From Limanda limanda (lineage: Eukaryota; Chordata; Actinopteri; Pleuronectiformes; Pleuronectidae), in contig NC_083639.1 of NCBI RefSeq assembly GCF_963576545.1, positions 17,051,118 through 17,115,117 of the forward strand: a stretch of DNA of 64,000 nt, read 5' to 3'. Every line of letters begins with the position of its first letter. The stretch's first letter is position 1. This document shows positions 29,497 to 51,900 of the stretch, piece by piece. The position numbers and the translations under genes are program-made. The notes below the pieces were generated by a model, which saw only the letters and a program-made list of their open reading frames with translations, was not told where the DNA came from and searched no databases.

Positions 29497-29548
29497 ATGA
29501 GAGGCTGCTCCAACCGAGCCAAGCCCGGGCAGAACCAGGAGCCAGCGG
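29497..29548 (+). CDS. pfkfb4: Candidate alternative first coding exon of pfkfb4
   Basis: An ATG at 29497 opens 17 codons (MRGCSNRAKPGQNQEPA) plus one base, followed by a strong donor GTAAGA at 29549. The exon ends in phase 1, the same phase as the standard first exon, so splicing to 34517 would read ...[14 protein letters not shown] in frame. It sits in a GC- and CpG-richer patch (~29400-29560) inside AT-rich DNA, as a promoter would. Alternative promoters with different short N-termini are established for PFKFB1. This is inference and needs transcript support. Confidence 0.35.
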
Positions 29549-29627
29549 GTAAGACGTCCAATGTCATGTGTGTGCTGGAGACTGGATCTTTAATTCAGAA
29601 CATTCAGGAGACAGAGAGAGGGAAGGA

Positions 29628-29646
29628 GAGAGAGAGAGAGAGAGAG
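29628..29646. repeat. Short (GA)n tract
   Basis: About 19 nt of GA just downstream of the candidate alternative first exon. Confidence 0.85.
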
Positions 29647-30249
29647 GGGTCGAGCAGCCATGCAAGACGTAAACAAGAGTCGACGTGTTGTCGGTGCTGT
29701 CACCTTTACCCTACATTACCACGACAGGCGCATACCTCTGTATTCAAGTGTGTATGTATTCATATATATATAGAGAGAGAGAGCAGGAGGAGGAGGAGGA
29801 TGTGATTCTATAGACTGGTGCTTACATGTGTGTGCAGCTGACGTGTGGTTTCTCATCGGTTATCACCAGGACACTGTGCACACACACACACACACACTGG
29901 TGGGATGGGATGCAGAGGATGCTGCAGAGGTTGATGCTTTTTGCGTGTTTCGGTCTGTTTTTGTTGTGATTGTTGTCCTCCTGGTGGACACAACATCATA
30001 TTTACCTGCGTGCCGAGTGGGTTCATATGGAAACACTGAGTTAGTGGTGCTGAGGGGGTCTCCTCCTCCTCCTCCTCCTCTCCCCCTCCTCCCCCTGCCC
30101 AGTGTTGTGTTGACACTGTGAACTGTGCAGGGACAGGACTTTTCCAGTGTTGGGGTCCAGAGCTGAAGGTTGCGATCAGAGTCTTGGCAGCTGCCCAGAG
30201 GAGGAGGAGCAGCTCACATCCATTTCCTGTTCTTGTCTCAGTGTACACT

Positions 30250-32700
30250 ATGATACCTTATTTACCCCCACTGAAAACTACTTCACACATCAATGGCTGT
30301 AGCCTGCTCCTGATTTATTTGAGGCTAAGGAATACAATTTTTGAAAGGCCACAGGTAGAACAGTGTGGGACAATCAGAACTCTGCAATGCACTGCAGTGT
30401 GTTTGTTGCAGCTGAAATAGCCTAACACATCCTTGATTTAGCTTGTGTGCCATTTATGTGTGGACCCGACGAACCTGACATATATTACAGCACACTGGCA
30501 CTCAGGGAATATGAGACAGTAGGAGCTTTTTAATTAGAAAACCTCCATCTCTCCATATTCAGGTCACAGGCCCTGTTGCTCCAAACTCTCTGCTTCCTCT
30601 AATGCTCCTGGTGGTGCAGAGGGAACACATATACAACAGATGAACAGATAAGCAGGCTCACTTGAAAATGCACAGTAACTTTTCCTTTTGAAGTCTTGGC
30701 TGCATGTGTAAAGATTATTAGATTCTGCTTTTGTTGACCTGATGTTTGTGCAGTTGGTGGATTCATGTCTGTGTTGCGTGACTTTCTAAACATTAGACGT
30801 ACGATAAATGAGTTGTTCTGTGTCTGCTGAGCTGGATTGTATTACAGGTGTTTCATGTGTCTGTAGTTCACAACAATGTGTCCCCACCAGACAGATGCAG
30901 AGAGAGAGAGAGCAGTGCTGCCACCTGATGGTCACTGTCTGCATGTGAAGTGTCAGTCACTGTGAGTGTGTGGAAGAAAAGGTCTGTGTGTTTATTAAAA
31001 AACACCACGCGTGTTGTGAGGATTATCTTTCATGTAGTCAGCACCGCCACCAGGGAGGTTATGTTGCCATTGCTGTTTGTTTGTCTAGGGTGTAATTTAT
31101 ATTGTAAGACCCCAGCACTCAATACCAGCCTGTGCGACTTCCCATATAACAACCCTGAATGAGAAATAGTGGATTGTGTTTGGATATTGGCCAAGGAATA
31201 TCCATTAAATCTAACTTTTGGAGCAGATTATATTTACGATCCTAACTGCTCTTCACTTTCTTCAACATTGTGGGACAGGGCATTGACAATTTACTGAAAA
31301 TAATAATATAAGTAATAATGTAATACATTTTATTAGAAAATCTGACATATGAAGAGTGTATGTTGAATTTGGGTGCAGATCTAGATGAGGTTCTGAGGGG
31401 TGGTCTACCAAGGTAACAAATAGAGCTAAGAACTTATAGCTAAGAAATATTTGTTCTTTATGGGAATACTTTCAGTTTTCATATTTTTATTCACCTTAAC
31501 TAATTTGTTGGTTTGTTCCTTTCAACAATCAGAGAATGGATGTTTTGCCTGCATTTAATGTACATGGTTTACAAAGCTGATCTCAATATGTATGCAATAT
31601 AGTGATAAAGTAGCTCAGCCTTAGTGAAGGTATGTGCTGAGGGCCCTTCTAGTTAAGAATATGATCTGAGCAAGGTTCTCCAGTCTTGCTACAGTGGCAT
31701 CTGGTAAATTAAATTTAAACAGTTATAAATAAATAACATAAATTACTAATGAATTCATAATAACGGAGATGAAATTACGTGTTACATTTTTGGGGTGGTA
31801 TTTATTCATGATATTGTAAAATAGAAAGAATTAACATAAACCATTGTTTCTGAATTATTAGAAAAAAAAATACTCTAATTGCATAGAAATATTTTCCAAA
31901 TAATACTAAAATAAAGAACTAATTGTAAATAAATCATTAATTGAATTTTAAAAAGCCCCCAAACTCCCAATCAAGGACATATAGCTATCATGTAAATCAC
32001 TCTGCAATGGACATTTGGTCGCACCACATGATATTTTTCTAGTTCAGTCAAAATTTACAGCCACAGAATTGACCACCTAAAGAAGACAAACTAGGTCAGC
32101 ACAAAAGGTCAATATTACATTTATAATCAAAATATATATTTTTAGAATTAACTTTTTGAGGTCATACAAAATTAGGTCATACCACATGATATTTTGACAC
32201 TTTAAAAAACAGAAACATAAAATTTAAAGTGTGTACATATACGGGACAGGTAGTACATATATATGGTATTTCTTTATGTATTTAAACCTTTTATTAACAG
32301 AAGAAAATGCAGTCGGACCTGGTTTGTCATGCCTCCCCCAAGTGGTTGAAAAAAACGTTAATACTGCTAAAAATGAACTTTAATTTTTAGTTACACTGAG
32401 TTATAGACTGAGTTAAATTAATATTTGTCCTTTGTGATAATTGTCTTTTAGACTATAGCATCCCTTTCATGGGCGTGCACAGCATGAGGCTGAAGTCGCT
32501 GCCCTTTGGCTCACTTTTCCTGAGTTGCCCCTCTGGAGAAAAAAACAGTTGTTTGATTATTATTGTTGTTGCATAAATATTATCAACCCAATAGTTTATC
32601 AAGTTTGACCAAAATAAATATCATCCGGTCCTTTTTTTTAATTATGCAAAGCAGTGCCCTGTGCCAGCAAACAAATCGTGCAAAATCAGCAGGAACTGAG
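30250..32700. other. Region upstream of the main pfkfb4 promoter
   Basis: Mostly AT-rich, especially 31200-32650. There is no exon or known element. An imperfect direct repeat (GTCGCACCACATGATATTTT at 32017 and GTCATACCACATGATATTTT at 32174) suggests remnant repeat DNA. Confidence 0.5.
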
Positions 32701-32849
32701 TGAATCCAGGAACAAGCTGCCATGTTGGGGCTGAGTCAAGAGAAACTGTCTCTCTCTGGTTTATCTGACTCATGGCGCATCTACATTGTTTTGTGTGTGC
32801 GCGTGTCTCACGCTACTTACGGTACATGCGGCTGCGGGTTGCCCTCTTG

Positions 32850-43339
<10,490 letters not shown>

Positions 43340-44108
43340 CACCCGCCTGCTGCTGCTGCTGATGGACCATGAAACTGTGTGGTCTTTTGTGTTTCTTTTG
43401 CTACCTTTCCAATCTGCACAACCTGTTCCCAGTGGTGACTGTCTGGTGATGAGCCTCCTCCTCCCCCAGCACCTCTGCCACACACACACACACACGTGTA
43501 ATACTTGTCTCTCTTAATATCTAAAGGAACCTGGGAACAGAAAGAGAGCTTGGGCCTCAGGGTTTATATTTGAAAACCACATGTTGTGGCTCTCAGTGGA
43601 TTTGGTCCAAACCACTGGGTTGCACAGAGGGGGGGTTTGAACACCATGTTATGATACCCAGTGTGGTGTCATTGTGTTGAAGTTGATGAAGCCTACTGCA
43701 GTATATATTTTTAAATATCAACCACGTGGTTTAATTGAATGACCATGTAACTTCCTGCTACATGCTTGCCGTGTTGCTGTCTTGTGCCATCATTGTTTCA
43801 CGTGAAGCTGTGATGTAATTGTATGAGGATGAGCCTGCTTACTGTTTGTGATGTAATGGATGGACTGGCACATTATATTCTATGGGGGAAACATTCAATT
43901 TAAATTTAAAATGAAGGGGTAATATAAATATATCTTTATCTTTAGCTGTGTGGTCTACAGCAAAGATAGGATCTCACGTGAGGCAGAAGTTATATGTAAA
44001 TGATTTTGCAGTCCACACCTTCAGTGATAGTAAAACAAGCCTCTTTTGCATCTCAACACACAAAGTATCGGAAATGCAAAACTGTAACATGAGCTCAAAG
44101 CTGTTGAT

Positions 44109-44114
44109 AATAAA
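44109..44114 (+). terminator. pfkfb4: Candidate polyadenylation signal for pfkfb4 terminal exon b
   Basis: AATAAA 770 nt after the stop of exon b. It lies about 680 nt from the likely arpc4 polyadenylation signal on the other strand. Confidence 0.5.
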
Positions 44115-44791
44115 TAAGTGTTATTTTTATACACCAACCTGTCACTGCCTCTGTCTCACATTTACTTCATTTGATGTGATTTCTAGTTAAAGGCAATAAC
44201 TTGTGCCATGGCTTCAACTTTTTTTTTTATAGTTTTGTATAATTATTTCAACCAATATTTCTTCAGTGTAGTTGGGCAACGAAGTTTAGTCTGAGCTTTG
44301 AGAAGCAGGTTCGTATCTAACGATGAGGAAATATTGAGTGCTTAGCCATAATACCCTCTAGGATACCAAGGCATTTTGCAGAGAATTAGGTCGTTTGAAA
44401 ATGTCGCTTTCGTCTCTGACACTAATCGACAGTTAGATAATGAATTCAAGTTGTAAATGTGAGCAAATACGACAGAAACAGTTTACACAACTTCTGTCTG
44501 CAGCTGGAAGCGTCTACTTCCCCTTCTGCAGCTGAAACAACATGAGTGGTTGAGGTGAGACGAGGCCAAAGTGCTGACGAGAAAGTCGCCAGCAGCCGAA
44601 CAAATCCATGTATAGGTACAGCTGTAGCACACACACTCACCAAGAATGCCTGACAGTGTTTTAATAAGAAAAACAAAAGGTATAAAACAGACTTTTTTTA
44701 TTTGATTATTTTCATACAGGAGGTTTTGGTTGGTCTTTTACAGATTCAAAAACCACAAAGACTACTTTCCTGAACAGATAAATCTGGAGAT

Positions 44792-44797
44792 TTTATT
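44792..44797 (-). terminator. arpc4: Candidate polyadenylation signal of arpc4
   Basis: AATAAA on the minus strand (TTTATT on plus), about 380 nt after the arpc4 stop. Other minus-strand copies lie at 44853-44858 and 44697-44702, so the exact site is open. Confidence 0.5.
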
Positions 44798-45173
44798 TGT
44801 AACAACAGTGACAGAACACAGACGCACGGATAAAATACAAAAACCTGGTCTATTTATTTGCGACAGCCCGTCCTCCGCGCTCCTGTACTCATGGATATCA
44901 GCTTGAATAATACTTTAAGGACCCGCCTTTGTTTGGGGATTTGTTCTAAGTGGCTGAAAATGAAACCTAAACATTTCATTATATACAGTCATTGATATTC
45001 ATGAGTACAGGGAAATGCTCCAGACGGGTGCAACAGGGTGTTCTCTCCAGATTGGTCACGTTCCTCTCATATCCTCGCTGATTGGCTGTCGACTCCTTTC
45101 GTTCTCCTCTTTTATGCTGAGTGTCCCTTGGGGCGTATCCCAGTTTGTGTGGGACCACAGACAAACATTGTCA

Positions 45174-47924
45174 TCAGAACTGTGGGGAAGAACACCATCT
45201 AATTATTTCCTTTCGGGCATTTCTGGTTTAAAATCATTTTAATTTGTATTCAATAAAGATAACCCTGAGCCGTCAGAGCAGAGAATACGTTTCTTACGTT
45301 CTTGAGGAATTCCTCAGCAACGATACGGGCCCTGGCGTTCACGGAGAGTTTCATCTCGCTGATCTCCTTGTCGATCTCCTCCATGAAGTGGATGACATAG
45401 TCCACCAGCTTGTGTTTGTACATCTGCTCCGTGTGGAAGTTGGTGATCAAGAAGCTAATATCATATCCCTGACGTCACAGTGAAGCAAAGGAAAAGAGAA
45501 AGAAGTGAGTCAGCAGTCAGACATTTTATGAAAACATCACCGGAGTTACTAAATTCATGGGAATGTCCAATGTCATTATTATTCTAGTATTCTATATTTG
45601 TGAGCTGGATATCTTTGCCTTAAAAGGGATAGTTCAGCCAAAAAAGAGACCACAGAACAGTTTCAGGAGGAAACAGCACTGCAGTCAAATCCAATGCAAT
45701 TTAAGGATATGGTGACCGCTCTTATACACGTGTGAACCTACATGGCTCCATAGGAGAATTCCAGAGGACATTTAGGCTAAACACTTGGTGTAAATGACGC
45801 CATTTCGAGTCAAATTTGAATCCCAGGGCTTACAAACACTTGGATGACACCACAGGAGCAGCATGGGGGCATTTCCTTTAACTGGATCGGATTTGGCTGC
45901 AATGCTTTTTACCACTCAGATTCCTAAAAGAGTTTTGTGGACTCAAACAATTCCCCCAGCCCTTGATCTGCATATGGTGAGAAGAGTAATGACTGCAATT
46001 TTTATGTTTCTGTGAAATATCCCTTTAAGAGTCTTATGAGGTAAGCCATTTAAAAAAAAATTTGTTCACATAGTTCCTCATTTATTTATACTCTTCCCGT
46101 TTACATTACATTGATTCCTCTTCTGTCACTCACCTTTAATCCAATTATATATAATGCTTCTTACCCCTCCCCCTCTGTCTCTTACCTCTACTGCTTTCCT
46201 CCTCAGGATGAAGAAGTTCTCGGCTCTCATCATCATGAAGCGCATGAACTTGTGGCAAAGGATCTTCTCAATCTCATCAGCCTGCAGTCGATGACGGCAG
46301 AAGTTGTTTTTAGTGCATATACTTTGAAATAAACTTGGTAAATGTGACGTAAAGAAAGAAAGCAACTAAAGTCCTGCTGGATTGAATCACCTGTTTGACA
46401 GCAATGCTGACTCTGACAGAGTTGATGGATCCCTCAATGAGAACCTTCTCCTTTTCATTGCGGCTGATCATCACAGGCTGGAGTAGCAGCTCCTTACTGC
46501 TCCTGTAATCACATGTAAAACAAATACCTACATTAGAATAAAAACAGGCATTCCAGTTTTTAACTCGTGCTTTCAGAGTTACACAGGTTTACAAGGGCCA
46601 GTTGACTTGCTTGTGTTTCTTTAAGCCATTTCACATCTAATCCAAAAGTTCTGAAGGTAGTTCTCAACAGTGGAAGGCCACTGAGCTGGAAGGATCCTGC
46701 AGGAGGCCCAGAACCAACTCAGAACTGAAGAAGCCTTTTGGATGAGAGGTGAAACACAAGCAAGTCCAGTGCACAACTCCTGAGGATACAATGACCAGGA
46801 TGACTGAGAATCTTCACAGATATTTTAACACATGGTTTTTTTTCCAGATAACACCTGCATGGCTCTACCTAGAACCTTTGCGTTCATAGTGTCTTACTGA
46901 AAACCTCCTAATCTACTCTTTGCAAACAGGCTGCAGCAAGTCCCCATCAGCTCATTTTACTGCCTGGCCCATGTCCTGTTTCCCCTCCTACATTTTCCTG
47001 AGCAAGTTTGCACAAGTCTGCGCTTGTGTGACAGCGGCAAACAGCTGGAAGGCACGAGAAACAAGGTGAAGCCGAGCACAGATGGGGGAACGGGCCGAGA
47101 GACTGCTCCTTCTCCAACCACACGCTTTTTTTAAAAACCTACCTGACCTCCACCTCCGGCTTGTTGTGCCGCTCCACCACCTGCGAGGAGAAGTTCTCCA
47201 GGCAGAGGGCCGCCTGCAGGGTGGCCCTCACAGCGTTCAAGTAGGGGCGCAGAGTCGCTGTCTGAGGAGAAGGGGGACAAGGGGAAGATCACAAGGCAGA
47301 GATGAGGCTATTGGTTGTTTTTGATCAGGTTACATGCAGAGTACAGCTCTGGTAGTGGGGGGGCTCAACCTGCAGAGTCAGACTACCAGGCCAGTGGCAT
47401 ATGTGCAGAGATGCAGTCACTACAGCTCTAACCCACTAACACTCACACACCTCCTTTTCAGAATTTAAATGTATTTATTTATTATTATTTATTTATTTTA
47501 TATAATTTTAAATAATGTACAAACTGATGCGAGTTACACAAACACACACACGATACATCTCCTGAGTCTGAAACCATAACTCGACTGAACCACAGTGATC
47601 GAGACTGCAGCTCATCCAGTTGATTTCCATGTGGCTTCACTATCACTCCGTGTGAGCCACAGATACAAACACAGCCTGGTCCAGAGACATTTTTCAGAAT
47701 CAGAAGCAGTCATAGTAGCGAGTAGGGAACGAGCCGAGAGGAAATACAGAACATCTCTATCATTTCAATCTCTAAGAGTCAGCGATGCTCGTCCTCTCAT
47801 TTCACTGCAGCTGACCTCTATGTTGCTCCGGTCCAGCTGGCCGGGCTCAGCTGGGCTGGAGCAACATAGAAAAAGTCAGAATAATAATAATAACATATAA
47901 GAATGAGTGCGGGAGCTTTACCAT
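45174..47924 (-). CDS. arpc4: Actin-related protein 2/3 complex subunit 4 (168 residues)
   Basis: Core subunit of the Arp2/3 complex that nucleates branched actin filaments; with ARPC2 it forms the structural centre. Minus-strand exons in coding order: 47922-47924 (ATG only), 47143-47261, 46391-46502, 46186-46281, 45298-45468, 45174-45179 (TTC TGA only). The total of 507 nt gives exactly 168 residues, the length known for ARPC4. Diagnostic text includes [75 protein letters not shown] and [18 protein letters not shown]. The first exon carries only the start codon (aaaaATG|gtaaag) and the last only Phe and stop (ccccacag|TTCTGA). All splice sites are GT-AG. Confidence 0.95.
45620..46028. mobile_element. 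TTAA-flanked MITE, copy B (arpc4 intron)
   Basis: TTAA at 45620-45623 and 46025-46028. Ends AAAGGGATAGTTCAGCC and GTGAAATATCCCTTT form inverted repeats. The interior is the reverse complement of copy A at 9015-9416 over several blocks. It lies in the last-but-one arpc4 intron. Confidence 0.8.
46594..46775. repeat. Foldback fragment of an interspersed repeat in an arpc4 intron
   Basis: CCAGTTGACTTGCTTGTGTTT near 46598 is nearly the reverse complement of AAACACAAGCAAGTCCAG near 46751. Flanking text (gaagaagccttttggatgag) belongs to a repeat often seen in fish. The class is not assigned. Confidence 0.45.
47262..47921. other. arpc4 intron 1
   Basis: A 660-nt intron between the ATG-only exon and exon 2. 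No element recognised. Confidence 0.6.
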
Positions 47925-48916
47925 TTTTCTGCTGTCAAAGACGGAAGTTCCTCAGCCACGCCTGGGACTCCTCTTCCGTAAACCCAACATCGTCGAGTAA
48001 AGATACGGTGCGCTCGTTTTTACCTAATTATCCGTTCGGGGAGGCGGGGTTATCCGGGCACCATGAATACTGCTCTGTGCGCTGGTTTCCCCGCCCGGGT
48101 GGGGTGTACTTGATTTAAAACGAGCCTATCTTGAGATTCGTCCACTCTGTTCTGTGGACAGGAGACACGACGTTAAATCACCGTTGTTCTTCAAATCGTT
48201 TGGACTGTTTGTAGCTGGTTATCGGATAAAAAACGTTGAATCAGAATTTTACCATAAACAAAATACATTTTACTTACTGAATCACAGGTTTAGATCTTAT
48301 ACATTATCCTGTTGCACCTTGACGCAACATGGTTTGTTCCGACGATACCACTTTCATTTTAGATTTATTTTTCCACAACTCGAACATTTGTTTTTGCAGG
48401 TTACAAAATTAGACATCCCCTGAAACTTTTGTTACATTTCAGTATTAAAATATCGTTACTATAATTTACATTGTGTTGAAAATACGCTACAATCTCTATT
48501 TGACTGTATTCCCCACCCCTGTCTAACCACGATGGTTTTTCCCATCATGGACGCCATTCACTGACGGTATATGTTGTTGCGCTTAAACACCCGGGATTTA
48601 AAACTGTAGCTAAAGTGTGTTGTGTTCAGCTCCTGTAGTGTGAGAACTGCTTCGTGTTGAATGGTAATGTGTGTAACTGTGAAGCGACAGGGGCGGATGT
48701 GAACGTGTAACCGTCCATCAGGCGTTAGGGCCCCCCGAGCTCGTTCCCTGAGCAGCCCTCCGTGGACGTGTATTGGGGGTGCGTGCGTGTGCGTGTGCGC
48801 GCGTTGTTTGGTCGTGTGCATGTGATGGAGAGATGGAGGCAAACAGAGAAGAAGCAGCTCTGTCGTTAACCACACTGTCCTTTGTCCGCTCCTCCAGGTA
48901 GTGGCAGGTCGGCATC
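47925..48916. promoter_or_regulatory. Bidirectional promoter region between arpc4 and tada3
   Basis: The two start codons diverge 1 kb apart. ETS-type motifs CGGAAGT (47942-47948) and CTTCCG (47973-47978) lie just above the arpc4 ATG. GC boxes GGCGGGG (~48043) and CCCCGCCC (~48089) follow. The ATG of tada3 is preceded by a good acceptor (gctcctccag, ending 48897), so an upstream non-coding exon of tada3 is likely, but I could not place it. TADA3 and ARPC4 are also head to head in human. Confidence 0.65.
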
Positions 48917-51900
48917 ATGAGTGAGCTGAAGGACTGCCCCCCCCTCAAGTACTACGACTTCAAGCCGGTGGAGCACCTGAAGGTGTGCCCCCGCTACACG
49001 GCCGTGCTGGGCCGCTCCGAGGACGATGGGATCGGCATCGAGGAGCTGGACACGCTGCAGCTGGAGCTGGAGACACTGCTGTCCTCCGCCAGCCGCCGCC
49101 TGCGCGCCCTGGAGGAGCAGAGACAGGTGAGAGAGGAGGAGATGAGGGGGGCCCCACCAGATTTCAGTTTGGCCCCCGGCAGTGTCCCTCAATGGGGTCA
49201 GCCCTATGTTCCCACAGCCCTATGTTCCCACAGCCCTATGTTCCCACATTTCTAAGGATTTCTTTTCACTGACAATTTTGAAAATTAGGCCCTATGTTCC
49301 CACATTTCTAAGGATTTTGTTTTCACTGACAATTTTGAAAATTAGGCCCTATGTTCCCACAGCCCCATGTTCCCAAAGCCCAATGTTCCCAAAGCTCTAT
49401 GTTCCCACAGCCCAATGTTCCCACAGCCCTATATTCCCGAAGCCCAATGTTCCCAAAGCTCTATGTTCCCACAGCCCAATGTTCCCACAGCCCAATGTTC
49501 CCACAGCCCTATGTTCCCACAGCCCCATGTTCCCACAGACCCATGTTCCCACAGACCCATGTTTCCACAGACCTATGTTCCCAGATTTATTTTGCAAAAT
49601 TAGTCCCGATGTTCCCACAGCCCTATGTTCCCACATTTCTAAGGATTTTTTTTCACTGACAATTTTGAAAATTAGGCCCTATATTCCCACATTTCTAAGG
49701 ATTTTTTTTCACTGACAATTTTGAAAATTAGGCCCTATGTTCCCACAGCCCTATGTTCCCAGATTTATTTTGAAAAATTAGTCTCTATGTTCTCACAGCC
49801 CTATGTTCCCACAGAGCAGATCTAGATTTTTCTGAAAATTAGGGTTAGGGTTAGCGGTGTTGAGCTCAAGAGAGTTAAGGGTTAGGGTTGGGGTTCACCA
49901 GCTACGGAATGGTGAACCCTTAACTACCAGGCATGGGTAGAAATGTGGGAACTGTAGGAACATAGAGCCCAATTTTACAATGAATATTAGAAATGTGGGA
50001 ATATAGGGCTGTGGGAACATATGGCTGTTGGAACATCGGGCTGTGGGAACATAGGGCTGTGGGAACATAGGGCTGTGGGAACATTGGGCTGTGGGAACAT
50101 AGAGCTTTGGGAACATTGGGCTTCGGGAATATAGGGCTGTGGGAACATAGGGCTGTGGGAACATAGGGCTGTGGGAACATAGGGCTGTGGAAACATAGGG
50201 CTGTGGAAACATAGGGCTGTGGAAACATAGGGCTGTGGGAACATAGGGCTGTGGAAACATAGGGCTGTGGAAACATAGGGCTGTGGAAACATAGGGCTGT
50301 GGGAACATAGGCACGCTCCCGTCTTCACCCAACCACCCTGAGTGAAAACCTGTGCTGTGCCTTCAGATCCTCACAGACTGGCAGGACAAGAAGGGAGACA
50401 AGCGGTTCCTGAAGCTGGGGAAAGACCCGGACCCAGCGGCCACGTCTCGCCACAAACCAAAGAAACAGAAGTTGGATGGCAAAGGCAGTCACGGTCCAGG
50501 TCCCGGTCCCGGCAGACCCAAATCCAAAAACCTGCAGCCCAAAGTCCAAGAGTATGAATTCACGGACGATCCACAAGATGTTCCCCGCACTCCTAAAAAC
50601 GATGCTCCCAACAGGTCGGTGTTTGTGTAATATTTGCCGTAACTGCAACGTTTCTTTGTTCCTCAAGTCCTATCATAATGTCATACAACATATTAGAACA
50701 CAGGACTCTCCTTTTAAAAAGGAAAATGTTTATTTCTGATGTGTGTTTTTTGCATTACGTGTCTTTGTTTTCAGATTCTGGGCGTCGGTGGAGCCGTATT
50801 GCGCTGATATCACAAATGAAGAGATACGGTTGATAGAAGAGCTTCTGAAGCCCCCGGAGGATGAGGCTGAGTACTTCAAAGTATGACCTCCGCTCCGGGC
50901 ACGGCCAAAACTCAGTGTGTTCATATTGTGTTAAATGGAGGATGAACTTTGATGTTGCCTGTGGTCACTGTAGATTCCAGCACTGGGGAAACACTACTCT
51001 CAGCGGTGGGCTCAAGAGGATCTGCTAGAGGAGCAGAGGGAGGGAGCACGAGCCAATGACAAGAAGAAGAGCCTGATGGGAGGACCGTTGTCTGAACTGG
51101 ATGCTAAAGGTGAGGGGAGCCCGGAGCCTGAGCCTTAATATGACCACGCCACGCGGTATCTATCACACATGCTTGTGTCTACCTCAACACTCTGTCCTAT
51201 TTACTGCTGTAGATGTGGACTCAATGCTGAAAAAGTCAGAGTCTCAACATGAGTCTCCAGAGGACGGCTGTCCCTTCGGTCCTCTCACTCAGCGGCTGCT
51301 CCAGGCCCTTGTTGAGGTCAGACTCTTTGTTTTGTCTTTCAGTTTATACACTGAACAAACTTCCATTAATGCCATAGTGGCTTTTCGAAAAATAAATAAC
51401 TAAAACGTTAACATTAACACTGACCTGTGACCATAATTGTTAATATTGTTTGTTTCTCTTTCAGGAAAACATTATATCCCCCATGGAGGATTCTCCTATA
51501 CCAGACATTTCAGGCAGGGATGCCAACGATGGTGCTGGAACGTCTCCTCGAAGCCAAGGGAAAGCTTTTAGGTATTTGTGCTGCAGGATGTCAGCGAATG
51601 AAACGGAAGAAGCACCAACACCAGTTCTACACAGCAGCACGATCTGCTGCATTAGCACCCATTTCCACACTAAGACCTCAGTGTCTGAAGTGGCAGATCA
51701 AACTGCTGTAGCAATATAGTTTGTTTGTGGGTTGAAAGTTGTGTAACCATCTCAATCCATTCGTCTAATCAGATTTGTAAATGTGTAAAAGAATTTGCAA
51801 ATGAATACTGAGATTTTCAAATGCGTTTAGGCATCTGCAAATGTGTGTTGAGACCATGTGAGCATAATCCGACTTGTGAACATTAAATCATCTGCAAACG

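Noticed and set aside
49839..49900. True telomere or chromosome end
   Set aside because: Only a few TTAGGG units, inside an intron, with normal gene sequence on both sides.
49182..50332. Long open frames with a 16-residue repeat (MFPQPYVPTALCSHSP) on both strands
   Set aside because: They come from a 16-bp minisatellite within tada3 intron 1. All frames of such an array stay open, and the same peptide appears from both arms.
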